DNA of 43,751 bases from positions 1 to 43,751 of the forward strand of contig NZ_JACSPP010000029.1 in assembly GCF_014837065.1 (NCBI RefSeq). Reading direction: 5' to 3'. The notes below the pieces were generated by a model. It was not told the origin of the DNA. It ran no database searches and worked only from the letters and a program-made list of their open reading frames with translations. Source of the DNA: Phocaeicola intestinalis. Its GTDB lineage: Bacteria; Bacteroidota; Bacteroidia; Bacteroidales; Bacteroidaceae. The position numbers and the translations under genes were made by a program. Shown one piece after another: positions 33,174 through 40,596 of the stretch (within the stretch, counting starts at the first letter, position 1; each line of letters starts with the position of its first letter).

Positions 33174-33223
33174 TAAGTCAAAGAACGAAAGTTATCTCTA
33201 TCAAAAACCACTCTCTTTTCTTT

Positions 33224-33292
33224 CACCACCGATTACACAGATTTTTTATTGGCAATGAAAAATTAATTATTCAATCTGTGTAATCTGTGGTG
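33224..33292. repeat. inverted repeat with 20-nt arms, CACAG family
   Basis: Arms 33224-33243 (CACCACCGATTACACAGATT) and 33273-33292 differ at one position as reverse complements. It follows the stop codon of the OmpA-like gene by 5 nt, so it may also stop or protect that transcript. Confidence 0.8.
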
Positions 33293-33297
33293 AGCCT

Positions 33298-34716
33298 TCA
33301 AATGCCCGACAGGTTGGCTTGGGCTTCCTCTAGTCCGGCTTCGGAAGCCTGGTGAAGCCAGCGGACGGCTTCATCGTACCGTTCCAGCATACGTAAGGCT
33401 ACGCCCCGTGCATTGGCTGCCTGCGGACTGTCGCCTGCTTTCATCAGGTAAGGCATTGCCTGCTGCGCCAGTCCTTGTTCGAGCAAGGCATTTGCCGCAT
33501 TGAGGTTTGCCACCGGGTCGGTAGGGTAGTATTGCACGGCTATCTGGAACACCTCGATAAACTCCGGACTTCCGGGACGGTAGGTCTGCGCCACGGCAAA
33601 CATTTCCTGCAACGACAGGTTCTGCGGACGGGTGCGGATGACCTGCTTCGCCTCATCGACATTGAATCCGCGTATCACATAGTCGATGCGGTAATCGGAA
33701 CGGCGCAGTCCGGGATAACAGTCGGCAAGCAGGGTGCGGTATGCCTGCGGATAAGCCGAACGCAAGCGGTGCTCTTTGGCATCAGGCTCATCTTTGCTAT
33801 CGATTATCTCCAGAATGCCTTCCTTATCGGCAAGGTTGCTTCCGGCTACATAGGCACGCAGCCCTTCCCAGTTCTCGGGCTCGCTATCTACGGCAAACAA
33901 GCTGCCAGCCAGCCCGTAACGGCTCATGATATATTCTTTTAATGCCTCGGTACGACCTTCTGCCAGACGTGCATTCGAACGGTAAGTACCTTCGGGCGAA
34001 GCATATCCCTTGACGTATATCTGCACGATATTCACGTCTTTATCGGCACGCACACTGTCTATCGTGGCACGTATCTTTGCCAGTTCTGCCGGATTACGCC
34101 GGTAATCGGGGTAAATTTCAGTCTTGTTGACAGGAAAATCGAGATAAGCACGGCCGCTGAGCTGACGGCTCTTTACGGTCTCGACCTGCGGAGCAATGTA
34201 TGCCAATGCCGGATGCCACGCAATATCTGCTACGGCAAGGGGCTGCTGCATGGTGTTTATTACTTGTCCGCACCCGCATTCGTCCTTACCCAGATAGAGC
34301 GACGCACCTTCCATCCACGGCTGGTAGGGCAGGACTGCCTGATAGGGAAGCCGGGACGGCATCCCTTTACCGGCTTTCATCACGCGGCAAGGCGTTCCGG
34401 CATAAACAAGCGAATCATTACGCAGGTAATACAGGTAACGCTTGCGGCCCATCAGTTCGACGGAGGGCAACCATTGCCCGCCGCTTTCTCCCTTGAAAAA
34501 CGGCTGAAGCACCAGCGAACGGTTGGAACGTATCTGAAGGCTATCGAGACGGAACAGCAATGTGATGCGTACACTGTCGCGCACACGGCTGATCTGTACG
34601 TCATCGACACCGACAGCATTGCCCGCCGATGGTACCTGTGCAAAAGACATGAGTGGCAACAAAGCCAACCCGCTCCCGAACAAATAAGATAATATGTTAC
34701 GTGTCATTCTTTTCAT
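33298..34716 (-). CDS. DUF3868 / OmpA-like domain protein of the fimbrial locus
   Basis: 472 residues from MKRMTRNILSYLF, 20 nt behind the DUF3575 gene with GGGAGG ahead of the ATG; the longer frame from 34857 overlaps that gene and is rejected. Signal peptide ends near LLPLMSFAQ. The first part (about 30-190) is DUF3868-like, with SVRITLLFRLDSLQIRSNRSLVLQPFFKG. The middle (about 215-330) is OmpA-like: EIYPDYRRNPAELAKIRATIDSV, YVKGYASPEGTYRSNARLAEGRTEALKEYIMSRYGL, probably binding peptidoglycan. The end (about 380-470) has TPR-like helices (NAANALLEQGLAQQAMPYLMKA). Members usually stand first in Bacteroides fimbrial operons, and may serve as periplasmic or outer-membrane assembly parts. Confidence 0.85.
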   Translation of the reverse strand: MKRMTRNILSYLFGSGLALLPLMSFAQVPSAGNAVGVDDVQISRVRDSVRITLLFRLDSLQIRSNRSLVLQPFFKGESGGQWLPSVELMGRKRYLYYLRNDSLVYAGTPCRVMKAGKGMPSRLPYQAVLPYQPWMEGASLYLGKDECGCGQVINTMQQPLAVADIAWHPALAYIAPQVETVKSRQLSGRAYLDFPVNKTEIYPDYRRNPAELAKIRATIDSVRADKDVNIVQIYVKGYASPEGTYRSNARLAEGRTEALKEYIMSRYGLAGSLFAVDSEPENWEGLRAYVAGSNLADKEGILEIIDSKDEPDAKEHRLRSAYPQAYRTLLADCYPGLRRSDYRIDYVIRGFNVDEAKQVIRTRPQNLSLQEMFAVAQTYRPGSPEFIEVFQIAVQYYPTDPVANLNAANALLEQGLAQQAMPYLMKAGDSPQAANARGVALRMLERYDEAVRWLHQASEAGLEEAQANLSGI

Positions 34717-34735
34717 ATCCACCGCCTCCCTTCCG

Positions 34736-35314
34736 TTAGAATACATAAATGAGATTGACCGCTGCTTTGGTAGGTCCCACGTAATGGTGTGGCTTGTTGT
34801 TTTCCAGCTGCTCTCCGCAGCGCGGACACTCGTACTTATCTGCCTGTGTATAGACATATCCGATGCCTATCTCAGCCTCTACACTCCAATGCCTGCCCAG
34901 CATCCAGTGGTATCCGTAGGCTATGCCCGCCCCTACCAGCCAGCCTTCGTAGCGGTGTTCTTTCAGCTGTCCGAAATCGGTACCCAGGAAAGTAAAGTCT
35001 GTATTCCAGTTTCCCATATTATAGATGCCGCCTACAAGATGCGCACCGACAAAATGTCCGTTAAAACGTTCGCACAGCCAATAGCGTGCTTCGGGCTGCA
35101 GCACCCAGTGTTTCCATTTCTTATTATCGCTGAAAGTCCATGCATTGAGATTCCCCGATATGTCTACAGTCCATTTCGGAGCCACTTTAAATTCTATACC
35201 AAGATTTGCTGTTGCGGTTATGTCGTATAATAAATTAGTCTTTACCACTACATTCTGTGCAGATGCGGTAAGACTTGCCACGACCAGACAAATACTTACA
35301 ATTAGTAATCTCAT
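34736..35314 (-). CDS. DUF3575 outer-membrane beta-barrel-like protein
   Basis: 192 residues with signal peptide RLLIVSICLVVASLTASAQ. The mature protein is built from alternating amphipathic strands: NVVVKTNLLYDITATANLGIEFKVAPKWTVDISGNL, KWKHWVLQPEARYWLCERFNGHFVGAHLVGGIYN, ending AAVNLIYVF with the aromatic C-terminal residue typical of outer-membrane barrels. DUF3575 proteins accompany DUF3868/OmpA-like genes at the head of Bacteroides fimbrial loci. A TATATTTG -7 box on the minus strand is at plus 35384-35391, without an obvious -33 box, so extra activation is likely. The two C-x2-C-like cysteines in KYECPRCGEQ are unusual in a barrel protein. Confidence 0.85.
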   Translation of the reverse strand: MRLLIVSICLVVASLTASAQNVVVKTNLLYDITATANLGIEFKVAPKWTVDISGNLNAWTFSDNKKWKHWVLQPEARYWLCERFNGHFVGAHLVGGIYNMGNWNTDFTFLGTDFGQLKEHRYEGWLVGAGIAYGYHWMLGRHWSVEAEIGIGYVYTQADKYECPRCGEQLENNKPHHYVGPTKAAVNLIYVF

Positions 35315-35641
35315 ACTGAACTTTTTTAATCTCTATCGAACCTCTATCAAAACGGGGTAAATGTAGCAATTAATTACTAAATACAAATATATTTAAGATA
35401 CGAGTGCTTAATTTTTAAAACACATTAACGAATAGGGGGGGGCAAATTAACAAGTTGTAAAATAACGGATAATTTCAAGATAAGGAGTTATTCCAAGAAG
35501 TTAAAGTGAGTGAGAAGCCAATACTTTTACTAATGGAAACCCTAACAGAACCATTGTCCTTTAACTCCTATGAGCGAAGCGAGCATAACTCCTTTTTATA
35601 CCATTGGCATTTTGCAGATATTCAGAAACTGTTCCCAAGAA

Positions 35642-35708
35642 CAAAAAAAATGGGAGAACGCTTTCTCCCAACCTTGTTAACCTTAAATCTAATACTATGA
35701 AAAAAATC
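35642..35708 (-). ncRNA. approximately 65-nt RNA, copy 2 of a family
   Basis: On the minus strand, from a predicted start near 35708 to a terminator hairpin (TGGGAGAA/TTCTCCCA at 35651-35658/35663-35670) with a run of U encoded by A residues at 35642-35650. The core at 35671-35705 repeats the CATAGTATTAGATTTAAGG / TTAACAAGGTTGG core of 22438-22472 with one base lost, while the terminator stem sequence differs completely. No open reading frame spans it. The rest of the 660-nt gap (35315-35641) has a G8 run at 35435-35442 and three TAACTCCT-type copies, nothing else recognised. Confidence 0.7.
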
Positions 35709-35714
35709 ACTTTG

Positions 35715-35745
35715 CAAATATAGTCATTCAGCTTGATTCTTCCAA
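35715..35745 (-). promoter_or_regulatory. promoter of the short RNA, copy 2
   Basis: On the minus strand TATATTTG (plus 35715-35722) and TTG (35743-35745) are 20 nt apart. Confidence 0.7.
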
Positions 35746-35810
35746 CATTATACAAGGATATTACAAATAGTTTAAAATTCTTTTGCATAGCTCCCGGACA
35801 TTCATAAAAA

Positions 35811-35862
35811 ACGAGTTGACAAGAAGACTTGGATTTAAATCCTTATCAACTTGTCAACTCGT
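35811..35862. repeat. 13-bp inverted repeat downstream of frdB
   Basis: ACGAGTTGACAAG (35811-35823) and CTTGTCAACTCGT (35850-35862) are exact reverse complements; the loop itself holds the palindrome GGATTTAAATCC (35831-35842). It lies past the frdB stop codon and past the CTAG-type repeats, and may end that transcript. Confidence 0.7.
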
Positions 35863-35872
35863 CAAATATCCA

Positions 35873-35966
35873 GTGCCTGGTACCTAGTATCTAATACCTA
35901 GTCACCTAGTACCTGGTACCTAGTCACCTAGTACCTAGTCAACTAGTCACCTAGCCTCTGGCACCT
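35873..35966. repeat. CTAG-type repeat block after frdB
   Basis: Degenerate tandem units CTAGTACCTAGTC, ACCTGGTACC and AACTAGTCACCTAG over 94 nt, ending 9 nt before the frdB stop codon (minus strand gene). The same units occur at 36747-36778, 37161-37195, 39201-39235 and 39263-39297. Confidence 0.8.
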
Positions 35967-35974
35967 AAAAATCA

Positions 35975-36730
35975 TCAGTCTTTCAGTTTTGCCTTGATGA
36001 AGTCGCGGTTCAAACGAGCGATATTGCTGATTGAAACGTTCTTCGGACATTCAGCTTCACAAGCACGGGTATTGGTACAGTTGCCGAAGCCCAGTTCGTC
36101 CATCTTGGCAATCATGGCTTTCGCACGGCGCAAAGCTTCCGGTTTACCTTGCGGCAACAGATTCAGCTGGCTAACCTTTGCTGATACGAACAGCATTGCC
36201 GAACCGTTCTTACAAGCAGCTACACATGCGCCACAACCGATACAAGAAGCAGCATCCATCGCTTCGTCAGCCACTTGTTTCGGAATCAGGATAGCATTGG
36301 CATCCTGAGGAGCGCCTGTACGTACACTGATGAAACCACCAGCCTGCATAATCTTGTCGTAAGCCGTACGGTCTACCATCAAGTCTTTGATAACCGGGAA
36401 ACCAGCCGAACGCCACGGTTCAACGGTAATGACATCGCCATCGTGGAAACGGCGCATATAGAGCTGGCAGGTAGTAGCACCTGTTGCAGGTCCGTGCGGA
36501 TGTCCGTTGATATACAGAGAACACATACCGCAGATACCTTCACGGCAATCGTGATCGAATACTACCGGTTCTTTACCAGCCTCAACCAACTGCTCGTTCA
36601 AGATATCCAGCATTTCCAGGAACGAAGTATCGCCCGGGATATCTTTCATCTGGAATGTATCGAAATGACCTTTTTCCTTCGGTCCGTTCTGACGCCAAAT
36701 TTTCAGCGTAAATGATATATTTTTATCCAT
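35975..36730 (-). CDS. frdB: fumarate reductase / succinate dehydrogenase iron-sulfur subunit
   Basis: 251 residues. It carries electrons from the quinone-linked cytochrome b to the flavoprotein for fumarate reduction, at the cytoplasmic face of the inner membrane. The [2Fe-2S] ligands are in [12 protein letters not shown] and TGATTCQLY (about 59-85). The ferredoxin-like part has [17 protein letters not shown] (about 152-168) and [20 protein letters not shown] (about 210-229) for the [4Fe-4S] and [3Fe-4S] centres. In Bacteroides the enzyme is central to energy conservation and succinate formation. Normally frdB follows frdA directly; here a four-helix-bundle gene stands between them. Confidence 0.96.
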   Translation of the reverse strand: MDKNISFTLKIWRQNGPKEKGHFDTFQMKDIPGDTSFLEMLDILNEQLVEAGKEPVVFDHDCREGICGMCSLYINGHPHGPATGATTCQLYMRRFHDGDVITVEPWRSAGFPVIKDLMVDRTAYDKIMQAGGFISVRTGAPQDANAILIPKQVADEAMDAASCIGCGACVAACKNGSAMLFVSAKVSQLNLLPQGKPEALRRAKAMIAKMDELGFGNCTNTRACEAECPKNVSISNIARLNRDFIKAKLKD

Positions 36731-36746
36731 TGTTTTTATTTTTAAG

Positions 36747-36778
36747 GTTACTAGGTACCAGGTACCAGGTAACTAGGT
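36747..36778. repeat. CTAG-type repeat block between the four-helix-bundle gene and frdB
   Basis: ACTAGGTACCAGGTACCAGG and GTAACTAGGT units fill the gap up to the stop codon of the four-helix-bundle gene (36779). Confidence 0.75.
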
Positions 36779-37141
36779 TTAAAATACAAATGACTTACGT
36801 TTGTTTATCAAAGCCGTCAACATTTTTATTATTTCACTGTTCATGCTGTCCAGCTCTTGATATTGTGCATCCGAAATATATGCAATATCCTTACAAATAA
36901 GAAACTGCGTTTCCAATTCTGATGCAGATCCTAAAGCCATATATAGGAAATGAATCAACTCTTTATCATACCCTCTGCCGAATCCTTCTGCAATATTTGA
37001 CGGAATCGATACGGCAGCACGGCGCATTTGGGAAGTGATTCCATATATTTCTTCTTTAGGGAAAGCCTGAGTTACCAAGTAAAGACACTTGACCATTTCC
37101 ATACTTTTCTGCCAAACGACCAATTCTTTATGGGTCCTCAT
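36779..37141 (-). CDS. four-helix-bundle protein, S23/IVP type
   Basis: 120 residues of the four-helix-bundle family first described as the protein encoded in 23S rRNA intervening sequences. Signature stretches: KELVVWQKSMEMVKCLY, FPKEEIYGITSQMRRAAVSIPSNIAEGFGR (about 27-56), FLYMALGSASELETQFLICKDIAYI (about 65-89). The family also includes the Avd accessory protein of diversity-generating retroelements, but no reverse transcriptase is present here. Function of free-standing members is unknown; the basic surface suggests nucleic-acid binding. It interrupts the frd operon and is flanked on both sides by CTAG-type repeats. The gene is in the operon's direction, so it must be transcribed with frdA and frdB. 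Confidence 0.9.
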   Translation of the reverse strand: MRTHKELVVWQKSMEMVKCLYLVTQAFPKEEIYGITSQMRRAAVSIPSNIAEGFGRGYDKELIHFLYMALGSASELETQFLICKDIAYISDAQYQELDSMNSEIIKMLTALINKRKSFVF

Positions 37142-37160
37142 AAGCTTATACTATTTAAAA

Positions 37161-37195
37161 CCTAGTCAACTAGTCAACTAGTACCTTGTCAACTG
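37161..37195. repeat. CTAG-type repeat block between frdA and the four-helix-bundle gene
   Basis: CCTAGTCAACTAGTCAACTA followed by GTACCTTGTCAACTG; on the transcribed strand this is CAGTTGACAAGG and repeated AGTTGACTAG. Confidence 0.75.
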
Positions 37196-37202
37196 AAATT
37201 AA

Positions 37203-39185
37203 TTAACTCTTATAATTTCTTGTCTGAACTTTAATAGCTTCGTAAACCAGCGGTTCCTTGTAGAGAACCGGAGCTTTATCATCCGAGCCTTGGTATTCCC
37301 AGCAAGATACATAGAAATAGTTGGCATCATCACGTTTGGCTTCGCCTTCTTCGGTCTGATATTCTTCACGGAAGTGACCACCGCACGATTCGTTACGGTT
37401 CAATGCGTCGTATGCAATCAGTTCACCCATGGTGATGAAGTCGTTCAAGCGGATTGCCTTATCCAATTCTACGTTCAGACCTTCTTTCTTGCCCGGAATG
37501 AACAAGTTGGTTTCGAATTCCTTGCGGATATCTTTCAGCTTCGCAAGAGCAGTCTTCAGTCCGGCTTCGGTACGTCCCATACCTACGTATTCCCACATGA
37601 TGTGGCCCAGTTCCTTGTGGATAGAATCTACCGAGCGTTTGCCCTGGATTCCCATCAGGTGGTCAATCTTAGCCTGGACAGCCTTTTCTGCTTCCTCAAA
37701 TTCCGGCAAGTCGGTAGAGAAGCGGGAAACAGTGATTTGGTCTGCCAGATAGTTCTGGATGGTGTAAGGCAATACAAAGTAACCATCAGCAAGGCCTTGC
37801 ATCAAGGCAGAAGCACCCAGACGGTTTGCGCCGTGGTCGGAGAAGTTACATTCGCCGATAGCAAACAGACCCTTAATGGTAGTCTGCAATTCGTAGTCTA
37901 CCCAGATACCACCCATGGTGTAGTGGATAGCCGGATAAATCATCATCGGGTTGTAATATTTCACGCCGTTGATTTCGTTTGCCAATTTGCCCGGGTTCAC
38001 ATCGGTGATTTCTTCGTACATATCGAAGAGGTTTCCGTAACGCTGGCGCACTACATCCAATCCCAGACGTTCGATACTTTCAGAGAAGTCGAGGAATACA
38101 GCCAAGCCGGTATTGTTGACACCGAAACCGTGGTCGCAACGTTCCTTAGCCGCACGGCTGGCAACGTCACGCGGAACCAAGTTACCGAATGCCGGATAAC
38201 GACGTTCCAGGTAATAGTCACGGTCTTCTTCCGGAATGTCACTGCCTTTCTTGGTACCAGCCTGCAAAGCCTTGGCATCTTCCAGCTTCTTCGGAACCCA
38301 GATACGTCCGTCGTTACGCAACGATTCAGACATCAAAGTCAACTTAGACTGCTTGTCGCCGTGTACCGGAATACAAGTCGGGTGAATCTGCACGTATGCC
38401 GGATTAGCGAAGAACGCACCTTTACGGTAGCAAGCCATTGCAGCCGAGCAGTTACATGCCATCGCATTGGTAGACAAGAAGTAAGTATTACCGTAACCAC
38501 CGGTAGCGATAACTACAGCATGTGCAGCAAAACGTTCCAGTTTACCGGTTACCAGATTCTTGGCAATGATACCGCGGGCACGGCCGTCGATGATTACCAC
38601 ATCTTCCATTTCATAGCGAGTATACAGCTTGACTGTGCCTGCACCTACCTGACGGCTCAATGCCGAGTAAGCACCCAACAGCAACTGCTGTCCGGTCTGT
38701 CCTTTGGCATAGAATGTACGTGACACCTGTGCTCCACCGAACGAACGGTTTGCCAGCAGACCTCCATATTCGCGTGCGAAAGGTACACCCTGAGCCACGC
38801 ATTGGTCGATGATGTTGTTCGAAACTTCAGCCAAACGATAAACGTTTGCCTCACGTGCACGATAGTCACCACCTTTTACAGTATCATAAAACAGACGATA
38901 TACAGAGTCGCCATCGTTCTGATAATTCTTTGCAGCATTGATACCACCTTGAGCAGCGATAGAGTGAGCGCGGCGCGGAGAATCCTGAATACAGAAGTTA
39001 AACACACGGAAGCCCATTTCGCCCAAAGAAGCGGCTGCAGAAGCACCTGCAAGACCGGTTCCTACCACGATGATATCCAAACGACGTTTGTTGGCGGGGT
39101 TCACCAGTTTCTGGTGAGCTTTATAGTTGGTCCATTTTTCAGCTATCGGACCTTCAGGAATTTTAGAGTCGAGTATATTAGCCAT
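37203..39185 (-). CDS. frdA: fumarate reductase / succinate dehydrogenase flavoprotein subunit
   Basis: 660 residues, the catalytic subunit that reduces fumarate to succinate using FAD. The FAD-binding start is [25 protein letters not shown] (about 36-60), with the FAD-linked histidine in [17 protein letters not shown]. Substrate-site stretches are [25 protein letters not shown] and [21 protein letters not shown]. The length, and the [28 protein letters not shown] stretch, fit the type B enzyme of Bacteroidetes and epsilonproteobacteria, which pairs with a single cytochrome b subunit, as here. Order frdC-frdA-(four-helix bundle)-frdB from one promoter at 40042-40072. Confidence 0.97.
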   Translation of the reverse strand: MANILDSKIPEGPIAEKWTNYKAHQKLVNPANKRRLDIIVVGTGLAGASAAASLGEMGFRVFNFCIQDSPRRAHSIAAQGGINAAKNYQNDGDSVYRLFYDTVKGGDYRAREANVYRLAEVSNNIIDQCVAQGVPFAREYGGLLANRSFGGAQVSRTFYAKGQTGQQLLLGAYSALSRQVGAGTVKLYTRYEMEDVVIIDGRARGIIAKNLVTGKLERFAAHAVVIATGGYGNTYFLSTNAMACNCSAAMACYRKGAFFANPAYVQIHPTCIPVHGDKQSKLTLMSESLRNDGRIWVPKKLEDAKALQAGTKKGSDIPEEDRDYYLERRYPAFGNLVPRDVASRAAKERCDHGFGVNNTGLAVFLDFSESIERLGLDVVRQRYGNLFDMYEEITDVNPGKLANEINGVKYYNPMMIYPAIHYTMGGIWVDYELQTTIKGLFAIGECNFSDHGANRLGASALMQGLADGYFVLPYTIQNYLADQITVSRFSTDLPEFEEAEKAVQAKIDHLMGIQGKRSVDSIHKELGHIMWEYVGMGRTEAGLKTALAKLKDIRKEFETNLFIPGKKEGLNVELDKAIRLNDFITMGELIAYDALNRNESCGGHFREEYQTEEGEAKRDDANYFYVSCWEYQGSDDKAPVLYKEPLVYEAIKVQTRNYKS

Positions 39186-39200
39186 AATTGTTTTCTTTTT

Positions 39201-39297
39201 TAGTTGACTAGGAACTAGTTGACTAGTTGACTAGGTTTTTTCATCCTTAATATAAAGTATCTGTAACCTAGTACCTAGTACCTGTAACCTAGTGCCT
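39201..39297. repeat. CTAG-type repeat blocks between frdC and frdA
   Basis: Two mirrored blocks: TAGTTGACTAGGAACTAGTT and onward at 39201-39235, and GTAACCTAGTACCTAGTACC and onward at 39263-39297, separated by an A/T-rich 27-nt spacer. They fill the gap between the frdA start and frdC stop. Confidence 0.8.
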
Positions 39298-39300
39298 ACA

Positions 39301-39972
39301 TTATAAATTCTTCACAAAAAATACTACCGCAACCAGCATGAAGCCCAGCACGATAATCGTAGAATAAATGTTAGAGATGCACTTCCAACGGTTGATCCAG
39401 ATGGTGTTGTTCCAGCCTAATGTCTGCATAGAGCTCCAGAAACCATGAGTCAAGTGGAACCACAAAGCGCACAACCAAACGATGTACAGAACGAAGAATA
39501 CCGGATTAGAGAAAGTCTGTACAATGTAACCGTAACCGTCGGTTGCTTCCAGACCGCCCATCATCGGATTGCCTATCAATTCGGCAAACATCATGTTGTA
39601 CCAGAAGTTGAACAAGTGCAACAGCAAGCCCAGGATGACAATCACACCCAAAGCCAACATGTTCTGAGAAGCCCATTCCACAGTTTTAGGCTTTGCACTC
39701 ACCGCATAACGTTCGTTACCACGTGCGGCACGGTTCAACATCGTCAGCCAGAAAGCGTAAACGATGTGAATTACAAACAAGGCAGCTAACGCCAAGGTAC
39801 CTATCAAAGCGTACCAGTTAGTACCCAAGAATTCACATACTGTGTTATAACCTTCCGCCGAAAACAGTGCAACAAGGTTCATCAACATGTGAAATGTAAG
39901 AAACAGGACAAGGGCGATACCTGTTACGCTCATCACCACTTTCCTTCCAATAGATGAATTACTTAACCACAT
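39301..39972 (-). CDS. frdC: fumarate reductase / succinate dehydrogenase cytochrome b subunit
   Basis: 223 residues of the single-subunit (type B) di-heme cytochrome b558 that anchors the enzyme and takes electrons from menaquinol. Five membrane segments are visible near residues 14-36 (VMSVTGIALVLFLTFHMLMNL), 52-76, 103-128 (NMLALGVIVILGLLLHLFNFW), 153-175 and 199-220. Heme-ligand histidines are available in LTFHML, FVIHIVYAF, LLHLFNF and WFHLTHGFW. It is the first gene of the frd operon, with a consensus promoter 70 nt upstream. Confidence 0.93.
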   Translation of the reverse strand: MWLSNSSIGRKVVMSVTGIALVLFLTFHMLMNLVALFSAEGYNTVCEFLGTNWYALIGTLALAALFVIHIVYAFWLTMLNRAARGNERYAVSAKPKTVEWASQNMLALGVIVILGLLLHLFNFWYNMMFAELIGNPMMGGLEATDGYGYIVQTFSNPVFFVLYIVWLCALWFHLTHGFWSSMQTLGWNNTIWINRWKCISNIYSTIIVLGFMLVAVVFFVKNL

Positions 39973-40041
39973 AAATGATTGAATTTAAATTATTTAATTG
40001 TTTGAACTAAAATATCCTCCAGTACGGTCTGTTACACGATG

Positions 40042-40072
40042 CAAAATTAGAAGATTTATTGAGATAACACAA
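40042..40072 (-). promoter_or_regulatory. frd operon promoter
   Basis: On the minus strand TAATTTTG (plus 40042-40049) and TTG (40070-40072) are 20 nt apart, an exact match to the Bacteroides promoter pattern, giving a leader of about 60 nt for frdC. Confidence 0.8.
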
Positions 40073-40163
40073 GCGATTACGGAAATAATTCTTTAAATTC
40101 AATCAGATAATGTGTATTCTTTCCATAAAATAATCAGTTCATTGAACATTTCGCACTGTTTCT

Positions 40164-40191
40164 GTAGAGACGATGTGCACATCGTCTCTAC
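40164..40191. repeat. 28-nt perfect palindrome between frdC and the surface lipoprotein gene
   Basis: GTAGAGACGATGTG followed by its exact reverse complement, with no loop. Its outer GTAGAGACG resembles the GTAGGGGCG arm at 32267-32350, so it may be a collapsed member of the same REP-like group. In the rest of this 624-nt gap I see only CCGGCACAT twice (40387-40395, 40398-40406) and a weak promoter candidate (TTG 40535-40537, ACGATTTG 40555-40562). Confidence 0.75.
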
Positions 40192-40596
40192 TACATGGCA
40201 TATACAAAATGCACAATTTCATACAGCGCATGGTTAAGAAGGAACCTTCTTCGGAACATTCAAAAAGGATAAGTTAAACTTTATTAATGTCCATTTTTCG
40301 TGACAAAATATAGTCCCAAACATTTCCATTAAGGCTGTTTATACATCTTTTTATGCCCGTTTTAGCGCAATTTCCTGACTACAAAACCGGCACATATCCG
40401 GCACATTTAGTTAACAAATCCTAATGCAATTCGAATACATTCCTATAAATCAACCGTTTACAAACAATCCGTCAGTAGCCGGAGCGGTTACAAGCCTGAG
40501 TAGAAACAGGCAGATACAAAAGGTAAAGCAGGGCTTGCAAATACCTGAGTTAGAACGATTTGAGTTTTTTAATTTATAAATTAAATTTTATTTGTT

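Noticed and set aside
35561..35788. 75-codon minus-strand open frame downstream of the fimbrial operon promoter region
   Set aside because: It runs across the promoter, core and terminator of the short RNA, which explain the sequence better.
36779..37141. Diversity-generating retroelement accessory gene (Avd-like)
   Set aside because: No reverse transcriptase, template repeat or variable repeat is present; only the shared four-helix-bundle family links it.
37290..38723. 477-codon plus-strand open frame opposite frdA
   Set aside because: Antisense shadow created by the codon use of a conserved enzyme gene; no recognisable protein features.
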